Below, one piece after another: positions 16,312 to 25,969 of a stretch of DNA of 64,000 nucleotides. The position numbers and the translations under genes were made by a program. How positions within the stretch are numbered: the stretch's first letter is position 1; every line of letters starts with the position of its first letter. Source of the DNA: Albidovulum sediminicola (lineage in GTDB: Bacteria > Pseudomonadota > Alphaproteobacteria > Rhodobacterales > Rhodobacteraceae); the NCBI RefSeq assembly GCF_025751575.1, contig NZ_JAOWLA010000004.1, positions 124,001 through 188,000 on the forward strand, given 5' to 3'. The notes under the pieces were generated by a model, which saw only the letters and a list, made by a program, of their open reading frames with translations, was not told where the DNA came from and made no database searches.

Positions 16312-18441
16312 TCATCGGGCGCAGCTGCGCCGGTAGGACGTGCTATCATAGCCCCTGCCGATCCCGCCCAGCGTGACCGACAGGTTGAAGTCCGTCGTCG
16401 GCGTCACACTAGTCGAGGACGTGAACCGACGCGAGAGGGAAAGATCAATCAGGGCACATTCGGTCCTGTATTCGAAGCCCAGCCCCGCATAGGCGGTGCG
16501 GCTTGCGGTGAAATCGTGGCGCCCCTCCAGCCTGCCGCGCCAGCCCTCGCTGACCTGCCAGGACCCGGCAAGCGACAGTTCCGACGTATCCTCGGGCCGG
16601 TCTTCGGCGGGGTCATCCACAAGCATCAGGTAGCTCGCCGACAGGCCGTAGTCCGGGCGCTGCCAGGACAGCGACAGGCTGTTGCGGGTGATGCTGAGGT
16701 CGTCATCGAACAGCGCCCGTCCGACAAAGGTCAGCCCGTCGGGGATGGTGATCTGCCCCGAAACCAGCCAGTCAGAGGCGGTTTCGTCCAGGCCTGAACT
16801 GGCGGTGAACTGGCCGAGGTCCTCCTCCCGCAGCACGCGCCCGCCAGCCAGGGCGAGCGTCCATCCATCAGGGTCGTAGCGTGTCCAGCTGACGCCGAGG
16901 TTCGCGCGCAGTCCGCGCTCGCGCAGGTCGAGGCCCGGGAACCTGTCGAGCGAGAACAGGTTGCCCTCGTCGAACTCCACCAGGGCGCTGTCCTCGTTGG
17001 GGACGCGCTTGTCGGTGTCCGGGGTCCAGACCAGCTGCGCGACCGGCTCCAGCACATGGACCGCGCCGTTGGTGCCGGACTTAATCAGCGGCCAGCGCAG
17101 CTCGGCGCCAAGCGTCGGGGTTGCACGGGTGATGGTTCCGGGAAAGCTCGCGTCCTGGGAAATGGCGTAGAAGTCGGCCGACAGGTCGAACATGCCCGAG
17201 GCGACGATGCCACTGTTCAGAAGCCAGTTCCGTCGCCAGTCGAGCCCGACCGAGGCGCGCGCCACGTCGCGCCCGTCTGCCACACCGTCCCCGTTCACAT
17301 CCGTGTCCTCGTTCGAGGGCCGGTAGAAGCCGCGGGTCTGGAAGCGGAACCCGCCCTCGCCGCCGAAGGGGGCGAAGCGGCGTTCGTAGATCAGCGCGGC
17401 AAGCCCCGTGGGCGTCGTGCTGTTGCTGTCGCCCTCGCGGATCGAGTGATAGTTCGCGAGCGAGCCCGCGATGTATTCGTTCCGACGCGTCCGCGTCATG
17501 TCGATGCCAGACCGCAGTCGGTCGTCGTCCGATACCCCGTAGTCCAGCAGGTAGCTGTCGTCGGAGACGAGGCGAAGTTCTCCGCTCAGCACGAAATCGT
17601 TCTGCAGCCGGAAACTGCCGGTGCCGAAAAGGTAGCCGCGATCCTCGCCCGGCAGGATGTCGTCGCGAGACATCGCGCCCTCCACCTCGACCTTGCCGTT
17701 GACGAAGGCTTGCCGGTAGCGCAGTTCCAGTGTCGTGGTGCGGCCGGACAGATAGGGCGTTAGCGTCACGTCGCGGCTGTCGCCCAGCGTTACGAAATAG
17801 GGAATCTTCACCCCGGTCCCCAGGGTCGAGGTCGAGCGGATGCGCGGCAGCAGGAAGCCCGTCGCCCGGTCAAGCATCGGGTCGGGGATGCGCAGCCAGG
17901 GCGCGTAGAACAGAGGCACCCCCAGGAAGCGGAACTGGGCGTGATCGAAGTAAAGCTGCCGCTCTTCCTGGTCATGGACGACGCGCTCGGCGCGGATTTC
18001 CCACAGCGGCGTCGGATTGGATGGGCAGACCTCGCAGGAGGAGGCCACGACCCGCTCCATGCGCGTGTAGCGGCCGGCCTCGCGCACGACTGCGTTCGCG
18101 GCGATCTGCATCTGCTGGTCGATGACCATGCGCGCGCTTTCCAGAATGCCGTCGGTCAGGTCGCGTGACAGGTTCGCGCCATCCGCCAGCAGCAGCACTC
18201 CGCGCCCGTCATCAAGCCGCACCGGCCCCTCGATCGTCAGCTTGTCGGCTTCCGGGTCGTAGATGATCGCGCCCGCCGTCAGGTGCGCGCCGTCATAGAA
18301 CACCTCCACATGACCCTGGGCGGTGAGCGTCCCCGTCCCGGTCAGGAAGATACGATCCGCAATCAGCGTCGCGGCCTCCTGCGCGGCGAGCGGCGTCGCG
18401 GCCAGAAGCCAGAGAGAGAGAAGAAGGGACTTGCGGATCAT
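16312..18441 (-). CDS. lptD: LPS-assembly outer-membrane protein LptD
   Basis: This 709-residue outer-membrane protein inserts lipopolysaccharide into the outer leaflet together with LptE. A signal peptide (KSLLLSLWLLAATPLAAQ) precedes an OstA/LptA-like jellyroll domain (about residues 30-140: ADRIFLTGTGTLTAQGHVEVF and following). The remainder is the LptD beta-barrel, with many Tyr/Arg-flanked strands and a C-terminal aromatic-containing strand. Cysteines occur in SCEVCPSNP (about 131-139) and near the C-terminus (ECALI, SYRRSC), which fits disulphide pairing. ATG 18441 overlaps the lptG stop (ATGA) and has a GGAGGA site. The 48-base gap to surA is the largest within the operon. Confidence 0.95.
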   Translation of the reverse strand: MIRKSLLLSLWLLAATPLAAQEAATLIADRIFLTGTGTLTAQGHVEVFYDGAHLTAGAIIYDPEADKLTIEGPVRLDDGRGVLLLADGANLSRDLTDGILESARMVIDQQMQIAANAVVREAGRYTRMERVVASSCEVCPSNPTPLWEIRAERVVHDQEERQLYFDHAQFRFLGVPLFYAPWLRIPDPMLDRATGFLLPRIRSTSTLGTGVKIPYFVTLGDSRDVTLTPYLSGRTTTLELRYRQAFVNGKVEVEGAMSRDDILPGEDRGYLFGTGSFRLQNDFVLSGELRLVSDDSYLLDYGVSDDDRLRSGIDMTRTRRNEYIAGSLANYHSIREGDSNSTTPTGLAALIYERRFAPFGGEGGFRFQTRGFYRPSNEDTDVNGDGVADGRDVARASVGLDWRRNWLLNSGIVASGMFDLSADFYAISQDASFPGTITRATPTLGAELRWPLIKSGTNGAVHVLEPVAQLVWTPDTDKRVPNEDSALVEFDEGNLFSLDRFPGLDLRERGLRANLGVSWTRYDPDGWTLALAGGRVLREEDLGQFTASSGLDETASDWLVSGQITIPDGLTFVGRALFDDDLSITRNSLSLSWQRPDYGLSASYLMLVDDPAEDRPEDTSELSLAGSWQVSEGWRGRLEGRHDFTASRTAYAGLGFEYRTECALIDLSLSRRFTSSTSVTPTTDFNLSVTLGGIGRGYDSTSYRRSCAR

Positions 18442-19526
18442 CCTTCCTCCAGATGCAGAAGCAGGCCGAGCGACAGGAAGGTGGCGGCGACAGGCGGGCT
18501 CCACGCGGCGAGCGCCACCGGGATCTGGCCGTTTTCGCCCAGGACCTGCGCGAAGTTGCGCAGGAAGAAGACCGCGTACCCGGAGACGAGCGCCAGCAGC
18601 ACCATGAGGCCCGTGCGGCCGAAGCGGACGTGGCGCATGGTGAAGCCCGCGCCGATCAGCACCATCGCGGCCAGAAAGAGCGGCAGCGACAGTTCCATCT
18701 GAAGCCAGACCATGTGGGCGCGCGCGGAAAAGCCCGCGCTTTGCAGCCCGTCGATGAACTCGGGCAGGTCCCAGATCGGGATGGTCGAGGGCTGGCTGAA
18801 GCTGTTGCGGATGCGGTCCGCTGTAAGATCCGAGGACAGCAAGAGCTCTGGCGCAAGGATCGAGGCGGCCTCGGGGTTGCGCCCGGCGCCAAGGGGCCAT
18901 TCCTTGATCTCCGACAGGCGCCAGCCGCCAGGCTCAAGCACGGCGCTTGCGGCCGTGACACGCCGGGCGGGCTGGCCATCCTGCGTCAGCGTCAGGAAGG
19001 TGACGTTCCAGAGCGCGGTTCCATCGGCGTTGGAGCGTTCGGCGTGAATGACCGTTTGTCCCTCAGCCCCGCCCTGGCGCAGCCAGAACCCCTCGCCACT
19101 GACCGAAAGCGTACTCGAGGAGGTGTCGTGCTGGCCCGAGCGCAGATCATAGGCGCGCGTCGTGGCCGCGGCGATCGGGTTCAGCACCGAAACCCCGAAC
19201 GCCCCGATCAGGAGCGCCGCCCCCACCGGCGCCATCAGCGTGACCAGCGCCGAACGCCCCGCCGCCCGTGTGATCACCAGTTCGGAACTGCGCGCCAGCG
19301 AAAGGAACAGCCCGACCGTGCTGAGGATCACGATCAGCGGCAGGATGCGGTAAAGCGTGGACGGAACGCTCAGCACCGCCAGCCGGGCGGCTTCGCCCAT
19401 GCCGATGCCTTCAAACCGGCGCACCTGTTCGACCATGTCGATCAGGGTCAACAGCAAGAGGAACCCGCCGAACACCATCGCGAAGAGGGTCAGGAAGCGG
19501 CGCGCGATGTAGAAGGTCAGGGTCAT
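18438..19526 (-). CDS. lptG: LPS export ABC transporter permease LptG
   Basis: This 362-residue inner-membrane permease of the LptB2FG lipopolysaccharide exporter has the YjgP/YjgQ family fold. Three hydrophobic helices lie at the N-terminal side (starting TFYIARRFLTLFAMVFGGFLLLL). A periplasmic jellyroll of about 170 residues follows, then three more helices at the C-terminal side. It overlaps lptF upstream and lptD downstream, each by four bases, so lptF, lptG and lptD are probably coupled in translation. The start is the ATG at the lptF overlap; the longer open frame upstream is antisense shadow. Confidence 0.95.
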   Translation of the reverse strand: MTLTFYIARRFLTLFAMVFGGFLLLLTLIDMVEQVRRFEGIGMGEAARLAVLSVPSTLYRILPLIVILSTVGLFLSLARSSELVITRAAGRSALVTLMAPVGAALLIGAFGVSVLNPIAAATTRAYDLRSGQHDTSSSTLSVSGEGFWLRQGGAEGQTVIHAERSNADGTALWNVTFLTLTQDGQPARRVTAASAVLEPGGWRLSEIKEWPLGAGRNPEAASILAPELLLSSDLTADRIRNSFSQPSTIPIWDLPEFIDGLQSAGFSARAHMVWLQMELSLPLFLAAMVLIGAGFTMRHVRFGRTGLMVLLALVSGYAVFFLRNFAQVLGENGQIPVALAAWSPPVAATFLSLGLLLHLEEG

Positions 19527-20677
19527 GCCGGCGCCTCCGCCACATGCCGCACCCGCCGGGTGCGCCCGGCATAGGCGAGCATCAGGAAGGCCATCGCAAA
19601 CCCCGTCACGGCGGGCAGATAGGCCAGCGCCCACAGCGCGTCGTTCGCCCGCGCAAGGCCAGTTGCCATGTTCGACAGAAGCTCGACCCCGATCAGGCAG
19701 ACCGTTGCCGCCGCGATCTGCCGCCAAAGGCCAAGGCGGCTGAATTCCCCCGTCATGAGCGCCGCGAAGGCCAGCAGTGAGGCCACCAGCGCCATCAGGG
19801 GCTGGGCCAGACGCTCGTGCCCTTCGAACAGCAGCACCGCGCGATCCGCGCCGACGAGCGCCTGCGTCTCGTCGCTCGCGGCGATCAGGGCGGGTGTCGA
19901 GAGTTCCTCGATCTTGACTGCCCGCTCGCGCGTACGCGACACCAGCGCGCCGATATCGAAGGAGAAGTCGGAAAACCGCGTGACGGTCAGCCGGCCCGAC
20001 TTCCCGTCGTAAAGCTGGGCCATGCCGTCGAACATGACAAGCTTCGGCCCGCTGTCGCTGCGCACGATCAGCGCCCGCTCGGCGGAGTAGGTGGTGCTGG
20101 TGCCGGCCGGCGCCGTCCCGCTGCGGGCGCGGCGCGCGTCGGACAGGAAGATCTGCCGCAATTCGCCCTGCGGGGTGATCTCGCGCACGAAGAACGTCAC
20201 GCCAGCGCCGGGATGGATGAACGACCCTTCGGATAAAAGTCGCGCAGAGACGTTAGCGGCGATGTCGTCGTTGCGGTTGGCCAGCTGCGTGCGGCTGGCT
20301 GGGACCAGAAAGTGCACGAGAATCGCCATCATCAGCGCCACGGCCAGGCCGAAGTAAAGAACCGGGCGCGCCATGCGGAAGGGCGAAAAGCCGGTCGCGC
20401 GCATCACCACAAGCTCGCTTTCACCCGTCAGGCGGTTGGTTACATATAGCGCCGCCACGAACGCCGCGATCGGCAGCACGATGCGGATCACGTAAGGTAG
20501 CGTCAGCGCGGTGAACTCAAGGAACGTCCAGGCGGACTGCCCGTCGGCGATCAGCCGGTCGAAAAGCTGGACGGCGCGATTGACCCAATAGACCGCGACG
20601 AGGACAAGCGCGAAGAAGCCGAATAGCATCATCAGCTGCGACAGCATGTATCTGTCGAATCTGGACACCCGCACCAT
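19523..20677 (-). CDS. lptF: LPS export ABC transporter permease LptF
   Basis: This 384-residue partner of LptG in the lipopolysaccharide exporter has the same YjgP/YjgQ layout. The N-terminus is SRFDRYMLSQLMMLFGFFAL with helices to about residue 120; a periplasmic domain (FVREITPQGELRQIFLSD near the middle) and a C-terminal helix bundle follow. The first in-frame ATG is at 20677; a GTG three codons later (at 20668) would start right before SRFDRY and cannot be excluded, because neither has a strong ribosome binding site. It is the first gene of the operon and is divergent from pepA, so the 115-base gap must hold both promoters. Confidence 0.93.
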   Translation of the reverse strand: MVRVSRFDRYMLSQLMMLFGFFALVLVAVYWVNRAVQLFDRLIADGQSAWTFLEFTALTLPYVIRIVLPIAAFVAALYVTNRLTGESELVVMRATGFSPFRMARPVLYFGLAVALMMAILVHFLVPASRTQLANRNDDIAANVSARLLSEGSFIHPGAGVTFFVREITPQGELRQIFLSDARRARSGTAPAGTSTTYSAERALIVRSDSGPKLVMFDGMAQLYDGKSGRLTVTRFSDFSFDIGALVSRTRERAVKIEELSTPALIAASDETQALVGADRAVLLFEGHERLAQPLMALVASLLAFAALMTGEFSRLGLWRQIAAATVCLIGVELLSNMATGLARANDALWALAYLPAVTGFAMAFLMLAYAGRTRRVRHVAEAPA

Positions 20678-20792
20678 CCCCACACGATCTTTCGACCCTT
20701 TCCCTAGCCCAAAGCGGGGGCGGGGGGAACCTATATCTGGCCAAGGCCCGAGGGCTTGGGTAGGGTCCGGCAAAACGCAGCCGGAGAATGCC

Positions 20793-22262
20793 ATGACCAG
20801 CCCCGCCGAGATCCGCTTTGACACCGCCACGCCAGAAGAGATCGCGGCCTTTGCCGGCCGGATCGCCCTGATCCTCGACCACGAAGGCAAGCTTGGCCCC
20901 GAGGCGCGGCGGCTTGATCGCGCGGCGCGGGGCGCGGTCGCGCGCGCCACCGAGGGCAAGGCCTGGGGCAAGCTCAAGGCGGGCGAGTCGCTGGATCTGG
21001 CCTATCCGGCGGGGATCGCCGCAGAGGCGCTGCAACTGGTGAAACTGCCGCGCAAGGCCACGGTGGAGGAGGCCCGCAAGGCCGGCGCCGCGATCGGAAA
21101 GTCACTGGGCGAGGCGGGCGCGCTCGTGCTGGCCGGCGCCCATGCGCAGGCGGCGGAGATTTCCTTTGGCCTCGCGCTTAGGGCCTATGATTTCGACGCC
21201 TACAGGTCGGGCGACAGGACACACAAGGGCGCGGTCACGCTTTCGGTGACCAAGCCTGCCGCCGTCGCCGCCGCCGCGCAGCCGCTGATGGCGCTGGCCG
21301 AGGGCGTCTTCTTCACCCGCGATCTGGTGAACGAACCCGCGAACGTGCTGACGACGGACGACTTTGCCGCGCGCCTCGCGGCCATGCAGGAACTGGGCCT
21401 GGAGGTCGAGATCCTGGAAGAGGCGGATCTGGCCAGGCTTGGCATGCGGGCACTTCTGGGCGTGGGGCAGGGGTCTGAAAGCCCGTCGAAGGTCGTGGTG
21501 ATGCAGTGGAACGGCGGCAAGAAGGATGAGCCCCCCTTCGCGCTGGTCGGCAAGGGCGTGGTCTTTGACACCGGTGGCATCTCCATCAAGCCCGCGGCGG
21601 GGATGGAGGAGATGACGATGGACATGGGCGGCGCGGGGGTCGTCGCAGGCGTAATGCGGACGCTGGCGCTGCGCCGCGCAAAGGCCAATGTCGTCGGCAT
21701 CGTGGGGCTTGTCGAAAACATGCCCGACGGCAAGGCCCAGCGGCCGGGCGATATCGTGAAATCGATGAAGGGCGACACGATCGAGGTCATCAATACCGAT
21801 GCCGAGGGGCGCTTGGTGCTGGCCGATGTGCTTTGGTACGCACAGGACCGCTTCAAGCCCAGCGGCATGATCAACCTGGCAACCTTGACCGGGGCGATCA
21901 TCATCGCGCTTGGCCATGACCACGCGGGCGTCTTTTCTAACGACGACGCGCTGGCGGGCGCGTTCCTGGCGGCGGCGGCGCGCGAAGGCGAGGGCGCCTG
22001 GCGGATGCCGATGGGCGCGCCCTACGACAAGCTGATCAAGTCGCGCCTGGCCGACATGAAGAACACCGGCGGCCGGCCAGCGGGGTCGATCACCGCCGCC
22101 CAGTTCCTGCGCCGCTTCGTCAAGGACGAGACCCCCTGGTGCCATATCGACATCGCGGGCGTGGCCCTGCCGCCTGCGGAAACGGCCCTTGCCCCGAAGG
22201 GCGCCACTGGCTGGGGAGTGATGACGCTGAACCGGCTGATCCGCGACATGCTGGAACGCTGA
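20793..22262 (+). CDS. pepA: Leucyl aminopeptidase (M17 cytosol aminopeptidase)
   Basis: This 489-residue M17 leucine aminopeptidase is a cytoplasmic di-zinc/manganese enzyme that removes N-terminal residues from peptides. The signature NTDAEGRLVL (about residues 331-340) and GKGVVFDTGGISIKP (about 250-264) supply the metal-binding Lys, Asp and Glu. The start ATG 20793 has GGAGA at 20783-20787. It is divergent from lptF; a small imperfect hairpin lies in its leader at about 20740-20758. The gene overlaps holC by one base (TGATG), a conserved pairing in proteobacteria. Confidence 0.95.
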   Translation: MTSPAEIRFDTATPEEIAAFAGRIALILDHEGKLGPEARRLDRAARGAVARATEGKAWGKLKAGESLDLAYPAGIAAEALQLVKLPRKATVEEARKAGAAIGKSLGEAGALVLAGAHAQAAEISFGLALRAYDFDAYRSGDRTHKGAVTLSVTKPAAVAAAAQPLMALAEGVFFTRDLVNEPANVLTTDDFAARLAAMQELGLEVEILEEADLARLGMRALLGVGQGSESPSKVVVMQWNGGKKDEPPFALVGKGVVFDTGGISIKPAAGMEEMTMDMGGAGVVAGVMRTLALRRAKANVVGIVGLVENMPDGKAQRPGDIVKSMKGDTIEVINTDAEGRLVLADVLWYAQDRFKPSGMINLATLTGAIIIALGHDHAGVFSNDDALAGAFLAAAAREGEGAWRMPMGAPYDKLIKSRLADMKNTGGRPAGSITAAQFLRRFVKDETPWCHIDIAGVALPPAETALAPKGATGWGVMTLNRLIRDMLER

Positions 22263-22735
22263 TGGGGGAGGCGTTCTTCTACCACCTCACGCGCTCCCCG
22301 CTTGAGGGGGCGCTGCCGACGCTTCTGGCGCGCGCGCTCCAGAACGGTTGGCACGTCGTGGTCCGGGGCGCCGATGCGGGGCGGCTCGACTGGCTGGACC
22401 AGCATCTCTGGCTTGGTCCGGAGGAGTCGTTCCTGCCACACGGGCTGGCCGGGGGGGTGCATGACGCCGCCCAGCCGGTCCTTTTGACCACCGGGCCGGA
22501 GGTTCCGAACGGAGCACAGTGCCTGATGACGATTGATGGCGCCCCGTTCGAGCCGGAAGAGGCGCTGGCGTTGACGCGGGTCTGCGTGATCTTCGATGGC
22601 AACGATCAGGCCGCGCTCGACACCGCGCGGGGCCAATGGCGCCAGATGATCGCCGCCGGCGTTCCCGCGCAATACTGGAGCGAGGAAAGCGGCCGCTGGC
22701 AGAAAAAGGCCGAAAGCGGCGCGCGTCCCGCCTAG
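22262..22735 (+). CDS. holC: DNA polymerase III chi subunit HolC
   Basis: This 157-residue accessory subunit of the clamp loader bridges the DNA polymerase III holoenzyme to SSB. The family fold is recognisable from the N-terminal FFYHLTRSPLEGALPTLLARAL, the central LDQHLWLG and SFLPHG, and the C-terminal FDGNDQAALDTARGQW segments. It starts at the ATG sharing a base with the pepA stop. The stop codon overlaps that of the convergent retropepsin-like gene (shared CTAG), so there is no intergenic space. Confidence 0.93.
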   Translation: MGEAFFYHLTRSPLEGALPTLLARALQNGWHVVVRGADAGRLDWLDQHLWLGPEESFLPHGLAGGVHDAAQPVLLTTGPEVPNGAQCLMTIDGAPFEPEEALALTRVCVIFDGNDQAALDTARGQWRQMIAAGVPAQYWSEESGRWQKKAESGARPA

Positions 22736-23307
22736 CGGCGCAGCACCAGCCGGTCGCCGCTGAGCGTCATTTCAAAGCGCCCCAGGTAGCTCATCCCCAG
22801 AAGCGATGTGTCAAGCTCCCCCTCGTTCACGACGGCGGCAAGACCCTTGTCCTCGAAGGGGCCGAGCGTGAAGCTCTCCAGCCGGACCGGGGCGGTCCGC
22901 ACCATGCCGTTGGCGGTTCGCGCGGCGCCAAAATAACTCAGGCTGTCGGGTTCGAACCCTACGCGGCGGGCATCGCGTTCGGTTAGGACGAGCTGGCTTG
23001 CCCCGGTATCGACGACGAAAAGGACCTTGGCCCCATTGACCTCTGCGGTCAGGTAGAAATGGCCATCGCGGGATGTCGCGACCTCCAGCTCTTGACCGTT
23101 CACGCGCATCTGTTCGGGAATGACCGTGCGGCGCAGATCGCCCCACAGACCGTAGGCCACGATCACGCCGACGAAGATGAACGTCCAGATCGCCGCCTGC
23201 TGCGCCACGCGGCCAAGGTTCCGGCGTCCCTGCGCGAGGAAATACCCCCCCACCACCAGAAGCAGCAACAGAAGGTAGGCGAACCGGCCGAATTCGTCGC
23301 CGCCCAT
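22732..23307 (-). CDS. Membrane-anchored retropepsin-like aspartic protease (clan AA)
   Basis: The 191-residue protein carries two N-terminal membrane helices (about residues 8-26 and 38-56). A single retropepsin-type domain follows, with the catalytic motif VVDTGASQLVL (about 97-107). The flap region and hydrophobic-hydrophobic-glycine element (SLLGMSYLGRF, about 168-178) match the TIGR02281-type family found in alphaproteobacteria. A single domain implies activity as a homodimer. The physiological substrate is unknown; proteolysis in the periplasm is inferred from the anchor. It is the third gene of a minus-strand group (ABC-F, marC, protease) with gaps of 3 and 10 bases. Confidence 0.85.
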   Translation of the reverse strand: MGGDEFGRFAYLLLLLLVVGGYFLAQGRRNLGRVAQQAAIWTFIFVGVIVAYGLWGDLRRTVIPEQMRVNGQELEVATSRDGHFYLTAEVNGAKVLFVVDTGASQLVLTERDARRVGFEPDSLSYFGAARTANGMVRTAPVRLESFTLGPFEDKGLAAVVNEGELDTSLLGMSYLGRFEMTLSGDRLVLRR

Positions 23308-23317
23308 CCCCGCCCCC

Positions 23318-23935
23318 TCAGACCAGGCCGGTGCCGCGAATGCCGTCGAGCACGAACTGCACCGAAAGCGCCGCCAGCAGCATCCCCAGAAGCCGCGTGA
23401 TCACCACGATGCCTGTGCGGCCCAGCAGGCGTTCCACGAAAGGTGCGGCAAGGAACAGAAGGAAGGCGGAACCCAGCACCGCGGCCATGACGCCGTGAAT
23501 GGCGAACGTATGCGCCACCCCCTTGGCGGGCGAGTTGCTGATCAGAAGGATCATCGTCGTGAAGGCCCCGGGACCCGCGATCAGCGGCGTCGCCAGCGGG
23601 AAGACCGAGGGGTCATGCTGCGGCTCGGCATGCTGCCCCTCGCGCCGCTGCGTCCGCCGCTCGAACAGCATGTCGAGCGCGGTGATGAACAAGAGCAGCC
23701 CGCCCGAGATCCGGAAGGCGGGCATGGAGATCCCGATCACGCTCAGGATCTTGTCGCCCAGAAGGCCGAAGAGCGTCATCAGCACCGCCGCGATCAAGCA
23801 GGCCCTGAGGGCGACGGCGCGCCTATGCGCCGGGCTCATGCCCTGCGTCAGCGCGATGAACAGCGGCGTGAGCGCGATCGGGTCTACGATCACGAAGAGC
23901 GTGACGAAGGCCGTCAGGTAAAGCTGAATGTCCAA
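23318..23935 (-). CDS. MarC family integral membrane protein
   Basis: This 205-residue MarC/UPF0056 family protein has six predicted membrane helices. The conserved IVDPIALTPLFIALTQG (about residues 17-33) and the internal ATPLIAGPGAFTTMILL (about 114-130) repeat-like motifs are diagnostic. The name comes from the E. coli mar locus, but a role in antibiotic resistance is not supported; transport function is unproven. The gene lies 3 bases after the ABC-F gene and 10 bases before the protease gene. Confidence 0.9.
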   Translation of the reverse strand: MDIQLYLTAFVTLFVIVDPIALTPLFIALTQGMSPAHRRAVALRACLIAAVLMTLFGLLGDKILSVIGISMPAFRISGGLLLFITALDMLFERRTQRREGQHAEPQHDPSVFPLATPLIAGPGAFTTMILLISNSPAKGVAHTFAIHGVMAAVLGSAFLLFLAAPFVERLLGRTGIVVITRLLGMLLAALSVQFVLDGIRGTGLV

Positions 23936-23938
23936 GGA

Positions 23939-25783
23939 TCAGACCTCTGCCGCTTCGAGCTTCTCGGCCGCCCTCATCCAAAGATCTTCCGCGCGGTCCA
24001 CGGCTTCCATCACCTCGGCATATTTCTTCTGCCAGATGGCGGCTTCGTCGGGGCGCGCATACAGTTCCGGATCGGCCAGCTTCACCGCCAATTTGTCGCG
24101 CATCTCGTTGAGCTTGGCCAGCCTTTCCTCGCATTTGCGAACGTCCGCCTTCAACGCCAGCATCGCCTCGCGCGAGGGGCGCGCGGGCTTTTCCTTGGGT
24201 TTGGACGCGGGCTTTTCGGCGTCGTCCCCCGCCAACAGTTCGCGACGGTAGGTGTCGAGGTCGTTGGCATAGGGCGTGACCGCGCCGCCCTTGACCAGCC
24301 ACAGCCGGTCCGCCACCAGCCCCAGAAGGTGCATGTCGTGCGAGACGAGGATCACGGCGCCGGAATACTCCGTCAGCGCCTCCACCAGCGCCTCGCGGCT
24401 TTCGATGTCGAGGTGGTTGGTCGGTTCGTCGAGGATCAGAAGATGCGGCGCATCGAGCGTCGCCAGCGTCAGCGACAGCCGCGCCTTCTGCCCGCCCGAA
24501 AGCCGCGCGACCACCGTCTCCGCCTGGTCCGCGCCCAGGCCGAAGCCTGCGAGCCGCGCGCGCAGCTTGGCTTGATGCTCTGCCGGGCGCATGCGCTGGA
24601 TATGCTGCAAGGGCGTTTCGTCTAGGTGCAGTTCATCCACCTGATGCTGCGCGAAATAGCCGATCCTGAGCTTGGAGGACCGCGTGATCTTCCCCTCGCA
24701 GACCTCAAGTTTTCCGGCCAATAGCTTGGAAAGCGTGGATTTCCCCTCGCCGTTGCGACCCAAAAGCGCGATCCGGTCATCCTGATCGATGCGTAGGTCG
24801 AGCCGCCGCAGAACCGGCGCCCCGCCATAGCCGACAGCCGCGCCATCCAGCGTGATGATCGGGGGCGACAGCTGTTCGGGGGCCGGGAAGGTGAAAACCA
24901 CCTTGCGGGCCTCTTCCGGCGCCAGGATCGGCGTCATCTTGTCCAGCATCTTGACCCGGCTTTGCGCCTGCACGGCTTTCGACGCCTTGGCCTTGAACCG
25001 GTCAACGAAGCTTTGCAGATGCGCGCGCCGCGCCTCCTGCTTCTTGGCCTCGGCGGCTTGCACCGCGCGCTGTTCGGCGCGGGATCGGGCGAAGGTGTCA
25101 TACCCCCCCGACCAGAGCGTCAGCTTGCGGTTTTCAAGGTGCAGGATCGCGCCAACCGCGCGGTTCAAAAGTCCGCGGTCATGGCTGATGACGATGACGG
25201 TGTGCGGATATTTCGCCAGGTAGCTCTCCAGCCACAGCGCCCCTTCGAGGTCGAGATAGTTTGTCGGCTCATCCAGGAGCAGCAGGTCGGGCTGGGCGAA
25301 AAGCACGCCGGCCAGCGCCACCCGCATCCGCCAGCCGCCGGAGAAATCCGAACAGGGCCGCCGCTGCGCCTCTGCGTCAAAGCCAAGGCCCTTCAGGATC
25401 GCGGAGGCGCGCCCCTCGGCCGACCATGCGTCGATATCGGCCAGCCGCGCCTGGATCTCGGCGATGCGGTGGGGGTCGGCGGCCGTCTCTGCCTCCGCCA
25501 TCAGGCTGGCCCGCTCCGTATCGGCGGCCAGCACCGTATCGAGGAGCGAGGCCGAGGACGACGGAACCTCCTGCGCCACGCCACCCACGCGAGAGCGGGA
25601 GGGCAGGGTGATCTCTCCCCCCTCCAGCGCCAGTTCGCCCCGGATCAGGCGGAAAAGCGTGGTCTTGCCCGCGCCGTTCTGGCCCACCAGGCCGACCTTG
25701 TGGCCGGTGGGAATCGTCGCCGATGCGCCGTCGAACAGCGGGCGCCCCTCGACCGAATAGGTGATGTCGGAAATCCTGAGCAT
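23939..25783 (-). CDS. ABC-F family ATP-binding protein (YheS/Uup-like)
   Basis: This 614-residue soluble protein contains two ABC ATPase domains and no membrane segments. Walker A motifs are [13 protein letters not shown] (about residues 32-44) and [13 protein letters not shown] (about 341-353). Signature and Walker B segments include [11 protein letters not shown]...[11 protein letters not shown] in domain 1 and [12 protein letters not shown]...[11 protein letters not shown] in domain 2. The linker (PtIM) has the charged [24 protein letters not shown]-terminal coiled-coil extension of about 80 residues is charged and helical. ABC-F proteins act on the ribosome; the subgroup (Uup, YheS or EttA) cannot be fixed with certainty. 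Antibiotic protection is not implied. Confidence 0.9.
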   Translation of the reverse strand: MLRISDITYSVEGRPLFDGASATIPTGHKVGLVGQNGAGKTTLFRLIRGELALEGGEITLPSRSRVGGVAQEVPSSSASLLDTVLAADTERASLMAEAETAADPHRIAEIQARLADIDAWSAEGRASAILKGLGFDAEAQRRPCSDFSGGWRMRVALAGVLFAQPDLLLLDEPTNYLDLEGALWLESYLAKYPHTVIVISHDRGLLNRAVGAILHLENRKLTLWSGGYDTFARSRAEQRAVQAAEAKKQEARRAHLQSFVDRFKAKASKAVQAQSRVKMLDKMTPILAPEEARKVVFTFPAPEQLSPPIITLDGAAVGYGGAPVLRRLDLRIDQDDRIALLGRNGEGKSTLSKLLAGKLEVCEGKITRSSKLRIGYFAQHQVDELHLDETPLQHIQRMRPAEHQAKLRARLAGFGLGADQAETVVARLSGGQKARLSLTLATLDAPHLLILDEPTNHLDIESREALVEALTEYSGAVILVSHDMHLLGLVADRLWLVKGGAVTPYANDLDTYRRELLAGDDAEKPASKPKEKPARPSREAMLALKADVRKCEERLAKLNEMRDKLAVKLADPELYARPDEAAIWQKKYAEVMEAVDRAEDLWMRAAEKLEAAEV

Positions 25784-25821
25784 GGGCGGCCCATATCAGA
25801 GCCCGCGAGGGACGAAAAGCG

Positions 25822-25861
25822 CCCCCCTTTCATTCTGGCCCCAAATACTCCCGCCGGAGGC
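25822..25861 (-). repeat. Dispersed intergenic repeat, copy C
   Basis: On the minus strand this reads GCCTCCGGCGGGAGTATTT (25861-25843) and then GGGGCCAGAATGAAAG. The first 19 bases match copy A at 5639-5657 with one substitution. It lies in the 186-base gap between the divergent ABC-F and ndk genes. Confidence 0.55.
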
Positions 25862-25969
25862 TCCCGTGGCGCTTCGCCCACGCGACCTTTTCAAACCCGC
25901 GCGCGCGTGATAGCAGGCGCGCGATCCAACTCCGGCGCGGGCCCCGCGCCCCCAACGATAGGTTCCGAC

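Noticed and set aside
24962-25969. Long N-terminal extension of ndk
   Set aside because: The extension reads through antisense ABC-F sequence. The ndk family starts at the [12 protein letters not shown] block.
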